64,000 nt of DNA. Source: Arcanobacterium bovis. Lineage in GTDB: Bacteria > Actinomycetota > Actinomycetes > Actinomycetales > Actinomycetaceae. Below, one piece after another: positions 8,446-16,557 of this stretch. A program made the position numbers and the translations under genes. The stretch covers positions 124,001 to 188,000 of the forward strand of contig NZ_SJDT01000002.1 of NCBI RefSeq assembly GCF_004331995.1, written 5' to 3'. Under the pieces are notes generated by a model that was not told where the DNA came from, searched no databases, and saw only the letters and a list, made by a program, of their open reading frames with translations. Within the stretch, counting starts at the first letter, position 1, and every line of letters begins with the position of its first letter.

Positions 8446-9771
8446 ATGGCTCATGAAAAATTACAGCGCGGTGCCGCGCCACTGTCGCGCGTTCCACGCG
8501 CATCTTGGGTAGCTCTGGCAGTTACCTGGGGAATTTGGGCAATTAATGCTTTCGACCGCGAAGTTATTCTTCGTCTCGGCCCAGCTATCACTGATCACTT
8601 CAAGCTTTCGCCTGAAGCATGGGGTGGAATCATTTCTATCGTCATGCTCTCGCTGGCAGTCCTTCCTATCTATGTTTCGCGTATGAGCGATAACCATGGA
8701 ACTGGCTGGAAGCGGGCAATCTTCCAGGTTCCACTGGTCATCGGCTACAACTTGATCTCAGCTATCACAGGTATCAAGGCTGTTGCTCATAACTTGGTTC
8801 TCTTCATCGCATTGCGCATTGGTGTGAATCTCGGTGCTGGCGCAGGCGAGCCAATTGGTATTTCCAATACCACCGAGTGGTGGCCGAAGGAGCGCCGTGG
8901 TTTCGCGCTCGGTGTGCATCACACTGGTTATCCAGTAGGTGCTCTCCTCTCGGGCCTCGTTGTAGCAGCGATCTTGAGCATTTTCGGTGATGAAAACTGG
9001 ATGTTGGTGTTCGTCGTCGGACTCATCGTGGCGATTCCGCTCATGCTTTTCTGGTGGAAGTACTCAACGAAGGAACGCCAAGAGCGCACCTATGAGCAGA
9101 TTGCTGCTGCTGGCATGACCGTTCCACTCGACGAGGGTGCAGATGGTCAAGCCGATACTGCTGGTGCTGTTGGAAAGTGCTTGCGTAATAAGGTAGTTAT
9201 GATCACCTCCGGCACGACTTTGCTCACGCAAATCGTGTACATGGGCATCAACTACGTGCTTCCGCTCTACCTTGCAAATATCGTGGGTTTGGATTACTCC
9301 GAAGCTGCCGCATACTCCGTGGTATTCACAATCACCGGTATCATTGGTCAGATTTTCTGGCCAACTCTCTCCGACTACCTCGGACGCCGCACCACCATCG
9401 TGGTCTGCGGTATTTGGATGGCAGTTGGCGTGGCAGCGTTCTACTTTGCTACCTCGGTGCCAATCTACATCGCGCTACAGCTCTTCTTCGGTCTCGTTGC
9501 CAATGCTGTATGGCCGGTGTACTACGCAGCTGCAACCGATAACGCTCCCGATGGTGCACATGGTACGGCAAATGGCTTTGTGACCACCGCAATGTTCATT
9601 GGTGGCGGTCTTGCTCCTGTGCTCATGGGTTGGCTCATCGGCCTCGGCGGCGGTTGGAAGTCCGGTGCAGGTTACACCTACACCTTCTTCTTTATGGCAC
9701 TGTGTGCACTGCTTGGCGTTGCCATTCAGTTCTTCGTGAAGAAGAGCGAGATTGAGGCACACGCCGAGTAA
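8446..9771 (+). CDS. MFS transporter (anion:cation/sialate-like symporter type)
   Basis: A 441-residue membrane protein with about twelve predicted helices. The first helix ends with AINAFDREVILRLGPAI, and the cytoplasmic loop between helices 2 and 3 is SRMSDNHGTGWKRA, a variant of the MFS loop motif. The overall pattern (WWPKERRGFALGVHHTGYPVGALL) is that of MFS families that take up organic acids or sugar acids with protons. It starts 2 bases after the lactonase gene stop with GGAG upstream. In context it is the uptake permease of the cluster (inference). Confidence 0.9.
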   Translation: MAHEKLQRGAAPLSRVPRASWVALAVTWGIWAINAFDREVILRLGPAITDHFKLSPEAWGGIISIVMLSLAVLPIYVSRMSDNHGTGWKRAIFQVPLVIGYNLISAITGIKAVAHNLVLFIALRIGVNLGAGAGEPIGISNTTEWWPKERRGFALGVHHTGYPVGALLSGLVVAAILSIFGDENWMLVFVVGLIVAIPLMLFWWKYSTKERQERTYEQIAAAGMTVPLDEGADGQADTAGAVGKCLRNKVVMITSGTTLLTQIVYMGINYVLPLYLANIVGLDYSEAAAYSVVFTITGIIGQIFWPTLSDYLGRRTTIVVCGIWMAVGVAAFYFATSVPIYIALQLFFGLVANAVWPVYYAAATDNAPDGAHGTANGFVTTAMFIGGGLAPVLMGWLIGLGGGWKSGAGYTYTFFFMALCALLGVAIQFFVKKSEIEAHAE

Positions 9772-9806
9772 TTTCTCAGCTGTGTTTCGATGCGTAGCTA
9801 AACGAT

Positions 9807-9845
9807 AGTCTTGTGAGGTGATACTTCATATCACCTCACAAGACT
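9807..9845. terminator. Perfect 17-bp hairpin between permease and glycerate kinase genes
   Basis: Arms 9807-9823 and 9829-9845 are perfectly complementary over 17 bp with the five-base loop CTTCA. No U-tract follows. Only 18 bases separate it from the ATG of the glycerate kinase gene, which leaves no room for a promoter after it. It is therefore either a leaky terminator or attenuator inside the operon or a 3'-end-protecting stem that separates expression of the upstream genes from the last two genes. Confidence 0.55.
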
Positions 9846-9863
9846 GATCCATCCGGAGTCAAG

Positions 9864-11027
9864 ATGAAAATTGTAATTGCACCAGATTCTTTCAAAGAGA
9901 CTATGTCTGCAAAGACGGTCGCAAAAACGATGGCAAGTGCTGTCAAAGAGGTATGGCCCGAGGCTCAGTGTGTTGAAGTTCCCATGGCTGACGGCGGTGA
10001 AGGCACAACCGAGTCACTGGTAGATGCGCTTGGTGGAGAACGGCGCGACGTTGCTGTTCTCGATGCACTTGGCCGTAATCGCACAGCTCAGTTCGGGTGG
10101 ATCCCGCAGCAGGGGTTGGCTGTGATGGAAGTGGCACAGGCTATCGGCATCGAACACATTTGCCCTGATGAGCGTGATCCAAAGCGTTCTGGAACTGCGG
10201 GCGTGGGCATGATGCTCAACCATATTCTCGATCTGTCTCCGCGCAAAATTATTATTGGTCTTGGTGGCTCGGCTACGAATGACGGTGGCTGGGGCATGTG
10301 TCACGAACTTGGAGTGCGTCTCAAGACGGTCGAGGGCTGCGAGATTGATCCTTTTGATCCACTCCAATTGCGCAATGCGAGCGTGCTCGACGCATCTGCG
10401 CTTGATCCACGGTGGCGCGATGTTGAAATTATATTGGCTTGCGATGTGAACAATCCTTTGACGGGTGATACCGGAGCTACGCGGGTATTTGGCCCACAAA
10501 AAGGTGTTCTTGAGGTTGACCTTGCAAGCTTTGATGCTGCGCTTTCCCAGTGGGGTAGCCTCATTGACGAACATAGTGGGGAAGTCATCTCTCAGAGAGC
10601 GGGAGCCGGAGCCGCTGGTGGCCTCGGAGCGGCCTTCATGGCATTCCTCGGAGCCGATAACCGTTCGGGAATTGACGTGGTGATTGAAACGGTTGGCCTG
10701 CGCCAAGTAGTAGCAGATGCCGATTTGGTATTCACAGGTGAAGGCGGAATCGACTTCCAGACCAAGTTCGGCAAGACTCCGTGGGGAGTCATGCTGGTAG
10801 CCCGCGAGCACAATATTCCCACCATCGCCTTTGCAGGCAAGTTGGGCAAAGGCTTGGATTCTCTGTACGACGGCGGATTCGCGGCTATCGTTCCAACCGT
10901 TCGGGAAGTTACAGACCTCAAAACGGCTTTGGCGCAGGCACAGCCAAGCTTGTTTGAAGCAGTAAAAATGACGTGCCAAATATTGAACGCGAAAATGCAT
11001 GGCTGGAGTGACAATGCTAGTCGGTGA
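9864..11027 (+). CDS. Glycerate kinase (GlxK/GarK family)
   Basis: A 387-residue glycerate kinase of normal length beginning MKIVIAPDSFKETMSA. All family landmarks are intact: MADGGEGT, GLGGSATNDGG (about residues 131-141), GAAGGLG, and TGEGGIDFQTKFGK. The enzyme phosphorylates D-glycerate with ATP, giving 2-phosphoglycerate in the form of the family usually called GarK/GlxK-type. The start has CCGGAG at good spacing. It overlaps the following acyl-CoA synthetase gene by 14 bases, indicating coupling. In this cluster it would drain the three-carbon product into lower glycolysis (inference). Compare the degenerate homologue at 36158. Confidence 0.95.
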   Translation: MKIVIAPDSFKETMSAKTVAKTMASAVKEVWPEAQCVEVPMADGGEGTTESLVDALGGERRDVAVLDALGRNRTAQFGWIPQQGLAVMEVAQAIGIEHICPDERDPKRSGTAGVGMMLNHILDLSPRKIIIGLGGSATNDGGWGMCHELGVRLKTVEGCEIDPFDPLQLRNASVLDASALDPRWRDVEIILACDVNNPLTGDTGATRVFGPQKGVLEVDLASFDAALSQWGSLIDEHSGEVISQRAGAGAAGGLGAAFMAFLGADNRSGIDVVIETVGLRQVVADADLVFTGEGGIDFQTKFGKTPWGVMLVAREHNIPTIAFAGKLGKGLDSLYDGGFAAIVPTVREVTDLKTALAQAQPSLFEAVKMTCQILNAKMHGWSDNASR

Positions 11028-12645
11028 AGAATTATGGGACGACGCCGTCGTCGAAGGCCTCGTTGATCGTGAAGTTTACGGGCGTAAGGTACGCAGCTAT
11101 CGCAACGCGGCGGCCTCGCTCTACGAAACTCTGTGCCGCACCGCGCACAGACTCCCTGATAAGGTGGCAATCTACACCGAAGACGGAAAAACTTTCACGT
11201 TTGCCGAGGTGAAAAAGTACGTCGATGATTTTGCTTTCTACCTTTCGCATGAGCGAGGTATAGGACACCACGATCGTGTGGGGGTCTTGCTCGATAACGG
11301 CATCGATTTCATTACTACTTTTTATGCGTTGAACCGGCTCGGTGCAATAATCGTGCCGCTACCCGGCAAATTTAGAAGAGCCGAGATTATGGCTTTGGTT
11401 GAGCGTGCAGATTTGAAAATTGTGGTGTGCCAAGATGAGCAAGCTCCGTGGTTCACTGAGACTCCAACGGTGGTTACTAGCTCGCAGACCTGCGCCTTTG
11501 GCCTTCCGCTCTCAACTATTGCTAACGCCGAAAACGAACGCGCTTACGCCGAGTTTTGTGCTCAAATGCCGCAACTTTCTGTGGAAGACGACGCAATTTT
11601 GCTCTATACCTCGGGTACCACGTCCCAGAGCAAAGGCGTGCTATTGACGAATATGAACGCAGTTCATGCGGTGTGTTCATACCAGCGAGTTCTCGATTTG
11701 AACGAGGACGATTCAACGATCATTGCCGTGCCGATTTACCACGTCACAGGAATGATTGCGATCATTGCGCTGTTCATCTATTTGGGTGGTCCGATCCACG
11801 TGCAAAAGCGAATGTCGGGTAGGCCGTTTGTGCGCGAAATTTTCGCTTCAAACATCAGTTTTATCCATGCTTCGCCAACCGTATTTGCCCTCATGCTTGA
11901 GGAACAAGAAAGATTCCCGCAGTTGCCCAGCGTGCGCAAAATTGGCTGCGGAGCTGCGCATATGCCGGTGTCGCGAATTGAGGCGTTGCACGCCTGGATG
12001 CCGCAGATGGAGTTTCGGACGATTTACGGACTTACCGAATCGTGTTCACCTGGTTTCGTTTTTCCCGACGACGCCGCAACCTCGCCTCATCTTGGCAGTT
12101 CCGGTAAACCAATTCCTGGTTTGGACGTCAAAATTTGTGACGATAATGGTGAGGACCTTGGATTTGATGAGATCGGAGAAATCACGATCCGCGGCGCCAA
12201 TATTGCGCGTCGTTACGATAAAATCGCCAGCGAGAGTTTTTCACCTGACGGTTGGTTGTCCACCGGTGACCTCGGGCGGATAACACCAGACGGTTACGTC
12301 TATGTGCTTGATCGGAAGAAAGATTTGATCAACCGCGGCGGAGAGAAAATCTGGTGTATTGATATTGAGGAAGAGCTGAGGCTCTTGCCAGAAATCGACG
12401 ATGCTGCGCTGGTGGGAGTGCCGGATTCGATTTACGGCGAAGTGCCGGCGGCTGCAGTAGTTTTAGCTCAGAACGTGGTGTTTGATGAAGTCGCGATCCG
12501 AGAACAACTCAATAAGCGAGTGGCGCGATATCGAGTGCCGGTATATTTCGCCGTAGTCGATGCGCTTCCTTTAACTGCGGGATCGAAGATTGACAAGAAA
12601 GCAATCCGGGCGTTATTCACCGGACCGGATATTTCGGTATCCTGA
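11014..12645 (+). CDS. Acyl-CoA synthetase / AMP-dependent ligase
   Basis: A 543-residue ANL-superfamily adenylate-forming enzyme. The P-loop-like core YTSGTTSQSKG, the YGLTES motif, STGDLGR, the LDRKKDLINRGGEKI hinge and the C-terminal catalytic Lys in AGSKIDKKAI are all present. These enzymes activate a carboxylic acid as acyl-AMP and then form the CoA thioester. The start chosen is the ATG at 11014, with GGAGTGACA directly upstream; an in-frame ATG lies at 10999. It offers a second, ATP-driven way to charge the pathway acid with CoA besides the CoA-transferase. Its substrate is unknown. Confidence 0.9.
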   Translation: MLVGEELWDDAVVEGLVDREVYGRKVRSYRNAAASLYETLCRTAHRLPDKVAIYTEDGKTFTFAEVKKYVDDFAFYLSHERGIGHHDRVGVLLDNGIDFITTFYALNRLGAIIVPLPGKFRRAEIMALVERADLKIVVCQDEQAPWFTETPTVVTSSQTCAFGLPLSTIANAENERAYAEFCAQMPQLSVEDDAILLYTSGTTSQSKGVLLTNMNAVHAVCSYQRVLDLNEDDSTIIAVPIYHVTGMIAIIALFIYLGGPIHVQKRMSGRPFVREIFASNISFIHASPTVFALMLEEQERFPQLPSVRKIGCGAAHMPVSRIEALHAWMPQMEFRTIYGLTESCSPGFVFPDDAATSPHLGSSGKPIPGLDVKICDDNGEDLGFDEIGEITIRGANIARRYDKIASESFSPDGWLSTGDLGRITPDGYVYVLDRKKDLINRGGEKIWCIDIEEELRLLPEIDDAALVGVPDSIYGEVPAAAVVLAQNVVFDEVAIREQLNKRVARYRVPVYFAVVDALPLTAGSKIDKKAIRALFTGPDISVS

Positions 12646-12656
12646 CTCGATTTTCC

Positions 12657-12683
12657 CGTATAGTAGGAACAAGTACTCCTACT
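12657..12683 (+). promoter_or_regulatory. Promoter -10 with overlapping palindrome upstream of the coiled-coil gene
   Basis: TATAGT (12659-12664) resembles a -10 box. It overlaps a 7-bp inverted repeat, AGTAGGA (12662-12668) and TCCTACT (12677-12683), just before the ribosome binding site GTGAGG. This would give the coiled-coil gene its own promoter separate from the catabolic cluster. The repeat could be an operator or a hairpin at the 5' end of the mRNA. Confidence 0.35.
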
Positions 12684-12698
12684 AAAAGTGAGGCAACC

Positions 12699-13433
12699 AT
12701 GGCTCAGGCTCCTAGGGAACACCAGCTCCAATTGCTCGAAGTTGCACGGCTCGATGCACAGTTGGCTAAGATTCGTTCGCAGATGCGAAACCACCACTTG
12801 CGGGCTGAAATTTCAGCTGTTGAAGCAAAGTTGCTAGAGCTGAATAATGATGCGCAACGCAAGCGAAGCGAACTGTCCAAGACGGAAGACGACGCCGCGG
12901 TAGCTCAGGAGCGCCTCGCGTCCCTAGAGGAAAAAGTACGTGCCAAGGATGAACGGCTCAATGCCGGTGTTGGGATGGACTCGCGCGAATTGCTAGCGTT
13001 ACAGGCAGAAATCGAGACGGGACGCGCCCAGATTTCAGAGCTTGAAGATACCCAATTTGATCTTTTAGAGACGAGCGAATTGCTGGAAAAACAGCTTGCT
13101 CACATCGATTCTGATATCAATGAGTGTGCCAAAAACAAAGCAGACTTAGAGAGCGAACTGGCACAGGACTTGGCCGAGTTAGAATCTGAATCTACCCGTA
13201 TCAGCGAGCAAAGATTGGAGATTTTCACTCCTTTAGCATCTGCTCTGCAGGAGGCTTATGAGCGAGCCCGAACCAGTGGCGGCATAGCTGTGATCGCGCT
13301 GCACCACAATGGAGAATCAACGGGTGGGGTTGCGCTTTCGCCGATTGAAGTGGCGGCGGTAAAAGCCCATGATCCCGATGATATTTATATCTCCGAAGAT
13401 TACGACTGTGTGGTAGTTTTACTCGACGCTTAG
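12699..13433 (+). CDS. Coiled-coil protein of the CT398/zinc-ribbon family, ribbon degenerate
   Basis: A 244-residue protein. Residues about 20-185 form a long heptad-rich coiled coil (many E, K, L, A). The C-terminal part (about 190-244) corresponds to the zinc-ribbon of this family; VALSPIEVAAVKAHDPDDIYISEDYDCVVV aligns with the LSP...R.AP...V..C..CGR.LV pattern. The four Cys of the usual ribbon are not there: HHNGES replaces the first CxxC and only one Cys remains in the second. The family is usually encoded directly after Nif3. Its function is not established. Confidence 0.85.
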   Translation: MAQAPREHQLQLLEVARLDAQLAKIRSQMRNHHLRAEISAVEAKLLELNNDAQRKRSELSKTEDDAAVAQERLASLEEKVRAKDERLNAGVGMDSRELLALQAEIETGRAQISELEDTQFDLLETSELLEKQLAHIDSDINECAKNKADLESELAQDLAELESESTRISEQRLEIFTPLASALQEAYERARTSGGIAVIALHHNGESTGGVALSPIEVAAVKAHDPDDIYISEDYDCVVVLLDA

Positions 13434-13455
13434 CATATACGGCTTAGCGTGCGGC

Positions 13456-14235
13456 TTACCTCGCGTCGTCGTGCTCAACGAGGGTAATTTTGTACTTATT
13501 GTGCGATTCGGCGGTGAGCTCAATGGCGTCGACGATACCGTCAGTGACCAAAACCTGCGCGTATTCTTCCAGTTCGTGAGCCGTGCGTAACGTCGTCTTT
13601 GACGAGAGCAAATACTTACCGAGCATCCCGCGGAAACGCTTGGCATCGTGAGAAATCACTTGCCGGCGCTCGCCACTTTGCCGAACTGCGTGAATCGTGA
13701 CGTAATCGGCGTCGTGCTGAGGATTCCACACCTGATAGTTCCCCGAACGGCAGTCGATTACTAGCTTGTGCGCACCTGGCTCAAAATCTTTCAGCTCCTT
13801 GCGCCATGCCGTTTTCGTATTTCCGATTTTTGGCAAGGTAGTGCCCATAGATAGCCGGTAGTGCGGAATGGGATCGTCTGGGCGGAGAACTCCGAAGAGC
13901 GCAGAAAAGATGAGCACGTGGTTTTGTGCAAAACGACGGCGGTCTGCTGGCATATCGAGCCAGTCGAGGGCGTGATATAAGACGCCGGTATAAACGTTGC
14001 GTGCCGGAGCGCAGGGAAGTTGGGTGAGTTTTTCTTGGGCACGCACAATTTCTTCCACCGAGGCGCCGACTTTCAAGACGTCAAGCGCATCAGCTCGTTG
14101 GGAAACTTCGGCAAGTACAATCGCTATTTTCTGGCGTAAGGGATTGAGCTGCGGATAACTGAGTTCGTCCCAATTGAGCGGCTTGCCAGAATTAGGAGCT
14201 GTTTTTCCTTCAGAAGGGGGAAGTAGTAGGAGCAC
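13456..14235 (-). CDS. yaaA: YaaA family peroxide stress protein
   Basis: A 259-residue YaaA/DUF328 protein starting VLLLLPPSEGKT, with the conserved LPPSEGK at the extreme N-terminus and YSGVLY-like (VYTGVLYHALDW), FGVLRPDDPIP and LIDCRSG-type (VIDCRSGNYQVW) segments in order. In E. coli YaaA limits free iron and oxidative damage after peroxide. The GTG at 14235 has TAGAAT 7 nt upstream and no Shine-Dalgarno sequence, so the transcript is probably leaderless. It converges on the coiled-coil gene with a 22-base gap. Confidence 0.9.
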   Translation of the reverse strand: MLLLLPPSEGKTAPNSGKPLNWDELSYPQLNPLRQKIAIVLAEVSQRADALDVLKVGASVEEIVRAQEKLTQLPCAPARNVYTGVLYHALDWLDMPADRRRFAQNHVLIFSALFGVLRPDDPIPHYRLSMGTTLPKIGNTKTAWRKELKDFEPGAHKLVIDCRSGNYQVWNPQHDADYVTIHAVRQSGERRQVISHDAKRFRGMLGKYLLSSKTTLRTAHELEEYAQVLVTDGIVDAIELTAESHNKYKITLVEHDDAR

Positions 14236-14242
14236 AACCTCA

Positions 14243-14248
14243 ATTCTA
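14243..14248 (-). promoter_or_regulatory. -10 box of leaderless yaaA promoter
   Basis: TAGAAT on the minus strand ends 7 nt before the GTG start of the YaaA gene, the spacing expected for a transcript starting at the start codon. Confidence 0.5.
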
Positions 14249-14330
14249 GCAAAGTATTGTTTTGCAAAGCTTGTAGCAGGTGAGAGCGCGATCTTGGTGT
14301 TCGTTGGAGATCGTAGGTAGACTTGAGCAC

Positions 14331-14686
14331 GCGAATGAGTCAGCTAGGCAGTCGCGAGCGCTCTTGCGTTCGAGGAACGTCCGGGCTCCACAGGGAGCAG
14401 TGGTGGGTAACGCCCACTCGGGGTGACCCGCAGGAAAGTGCCACAGAAAAGAAACCGCCAGCAATGGTAAGGGTGAAAAGGCGAGGTAAGAGCTCACCGC
14501 ATGTCTGGTGACAGATATGGCATGGTAAACCCCACTGGGAGCAAGACCAAGCAGTGCGCGTCGAGGCGTCCCGCTGAGTGCACGGGTAGGTTGCTTGAGC
14601 TCAACGGTAACGTTGAGTCTAGATGGATGGCTGCCGCTGACCACTTGGCCAGCACAGAACCCGGCGTATCGGCTGACTCATTCGCC
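14331..14686 (+). ncRNA. rnpB: RNase P RNA (class A)
   Basis: The catalytic RNA of RNase P, which matures tRNA 5' ends. The universally conserved core is clear: GAGGAACGTCCGGGCTCCAC near the 5' end, the GTGGTGGGTAACGCCCACTC stem, CGGGGTGACCCGCAGGAAAG, and a 3' part with CACAGAACCCGGCGTATCGG. Helix P1 is formed by 14331-14344 and 14672-14685, 14 bp and perfectly paired, which fixes the ends to within a few bases. The size of about 355 nt suits an actinobacterial A-type RNA. Confidence 0.97.
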
Positions 14687-14745
14687 CAGTTGAGGCGGGC
14701 ACATTTGATCGAGTACGAACAGTGATGCCTATCTAACTGGGCGAA
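14681..14745 (+). repeat. 11-bp inverted repeat at the 3' end of rnpB
   Basis: TTCGCCCAGTT (14681-14691) is perfectly complementary to AACTGGGCGAA (14735-14745). The left arm overlaps the 3' strand of helix P1. It may shape a 3' trailer of the precursor. No strong terminator with a U-tract was found closer than the TTCTTTTT at about 14767-14774. Confidence 0.4.
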
Positions 14746-14763
14746 CTGAGCAAGCCTGATTGC

Positions 14764-15549
14764 TTACTTCTTTTTACCAGCCTTTTTATCGTCTTGGTAG
14801 GCCATGAGTGCAGCTCCCACGATCCCTGCTCCGTTTCGTAGCTCTGCTGGAATTATTGGAGCGTTGGTATCGATCATCGGCACATATTTTTTGTACTTTT
14901 TCGAGATTCCGCCACCGATAATAAATAAATTAGGAGAGAAGAGCTTTTCAAGATAGGTAAAGACTTCCTGAAGGCGTTGTGCCCATTCTTCAAAACTGAG
15001 GTCTTCACGTTCAAAAACGCCCGATGACGCGTATTTCTCTGCTTCAATTCCCCGTGGCAGGATAATATGGCCGAGCTCGGTATTGGGCACGAGCACACCA
15101 GCGGAGACGAGCGCCGAGCCGATTCCCGTTCCAAGCGTGAGTACCAAAATGGTTCCTGGATTTGCGTGCGCAGCACCGTAATGGACTTCGGCATAACCTG
15201 CGGCATCGGCGTCGTTCAAAACGGTAACCGGGCGCTTGAGCTTCTTGAAGAAAAGCTCATTAGCGTGAACTCCAGCCCACTGCTGAGACAGGTTCGCAAT
15301 TGTTGGGACGGTGCCACGCAAGATCGGTGCGGGGAAAGAGATCCCCACTGGAACGTCGTCGGGAAGATCAAAAGAATCTACGATTTCTTTGACGATATCG
15401 GCGATAGCATCTGGGGAGGCGTCCGGTGGCGTCGCAATTCGGATACGGTCGTCGATGAACATTCCTGTTTTCAGATCAACAGGTGCGCCTTTGATTCCAG
15501 AACCACCAATATCGATGCCTATTGCGATCCGACGAAACTTCTTTTTCAT
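14764..15549 (-). CDS. ppgK: Polyphosphate glucokinase (ROK family)
   Basis: A 261-residue ROK-family sugar kinase with the phosphate-binding [11 protein letters not shown] (about residues 11-21), the catalytic-aspartate segment [12 protein letters not shown] and a second glycine-rich [11 protein letters not shown]. Length and the N-terminal GGSGIKG motif are those of actinobacterial PpgK, which phosphorylates glucose to glucose-6-phosphate using polyphosphate or ATP. The C-terminus is very basic (KKAGKKK). A good GGAG precedes the ATG. The gene ends shortly after rnpB in convergent orientation and follows map with a 22-base gap. Confidence 0.92.
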   Translation of the reverse strand: MKKKFRRIAIGIDIGGSGIKGAPVDLKTGMFIDDRIRIATPPDASPDAIADIVKEIVDSFDLPDDVPVGISFPAPILRGTVPTIANLSQQWAGVHANELFFKKLKRPVTVLNDADAAGYAEVHYGAAHANPGTILVLTLGTGIGSALVSAGVLVPNTELGHIILPRGIEAEKYASSGVFEREDLSFEEWAQRLQEVFTYLEKLFSPNLFIIGGGISKKYKKYVPMIDTNAPIIPAELRNGAGIVGAALMAYQDDKKAGKKK

Positions 15550-15571
15550 GGATTTCTCCTCGTGTATTGTG

Positions 15572-16483
15572 CTACGCCTGTGGCATTGCAGCTGAAGTCT
15601 GACCTTGCGATGGCAATGTGAGAATATCGAAGCCGTCCTCAGTCACCACAATTGTATGCTCCCATTGCGCGCTTCGCCCACGGTCTTTGGTGACGACGGT
15701 CCAATCGTCGTCCCATTGCTCCCACGCGATCTCGCCCATCGTGAGCATTGGTTCAACAGTAAAGACCATTCCCGGCACGATGAGTTCGTTGTGCAGGGGA
15801 GCGGTGTCGTAATGCGGCACAATCAGACCAGAGTGGAAGGCTTCTCCAACACCATGACCAGTGAAATCTTCCACTACTCCGTAGTCGAAGCGTTTGGCAT
15901 AGGATTCGATAACGCGCCCGATAATATTGATTTCGCGGCCAGGCTTGGCAGCTTTAATGCCTCGCATCATAGCAGTATAAGTGCGTTCGCACAGCAATCG
16001 AGATTCCTCATCAACCTCGCCCACGTAGAACATTGCATTCGTATCGCCATGCACGCCATCGAAGTATGCGGTCACATCAAGATTGACGATATCGCCCTCG
16101 GCAAGTGGGCGGCTATCGGGAATACCATGGCAAATGACCTCATTGACGGACGTGCAAATCGACTTTTTGAATCCCATATAGCCCAAACAGGATGGGTAAG
16201 CTCCATGATCGCACATGTATTCGTGCGCAATTCGGTCTAACTCATCAGTTGTGACGCCCGGTGCTATCGCCTCCGCTGCGGTATATAGCGCATCGGCTGC
16301 GATTGTTCCGGCATGGCGGATTTTTTCGATAATCTCCGGGGTTTTAACATCCGACGTTGTTACAACTTCCGGTCCGTCGTGGAACATATACTCAGGGCGC
16401 TCAATGTGCTGAGGCACAGCACGAAGCGGACCAATTTTTCCTGGCGTGAGAGTCCCCAATGGGGCGCGGTTAGGATCCAACAT
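15572..16483 (-). CDS. map: Type I methionine aminopeptidase
   Basis: A 303-residue type I methionine aminopeptidase. All metal ligands and the catalytic histidine can be placed: His119 (CHGIPD), Asp136 and Asp147 ([16 protein letters not shown]), His210 (TGHGVG), Glu244 (TVEPML) and Glu275 (WEHT). The enzyme removes the initiator methionine from nascent proteins. The first 40 residues are the proline-containing extension seen in actinobacterial MetAP1c. Start ATG at 16483; no strong ribosome binding site is visible. Confidence 0.95.
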   Translation of the reverse strand: MLDPNRAPLGTLTPGKIGPLRAVPQHIERPEYMFHDGPEVVTTSDVKTPEIIEKIRHAGTIAADALYTAAEAIAPGVTTDELDRIAHEYMCDHGAYPSCLGYMGFKKSICTSVNEVICHGIPDSRPLAEGDIVNLDVTAYFDGVHGDTNAMFYVGEVDEESRLLCERTYTAMMRGIKAAKPGREINIIGRVIESYAKRFDYGVVEDFTGHGVGEAFHSGLIVPHYDTAPLHNELIVPGMVFTVEPMLTMGEIAWEQWDDDWTVVTKDRGRSAQWEHTIVVTEDGFDILTLPSQGQTSAAMPQA

Positions 16484-16557
16484 CTTCTACGTTCTTTTCT
16501 ATGATTGTTGACTTAGACGGCGATAAGCCTAAGCGAAATACTTAAAGGCTAGGCGCT

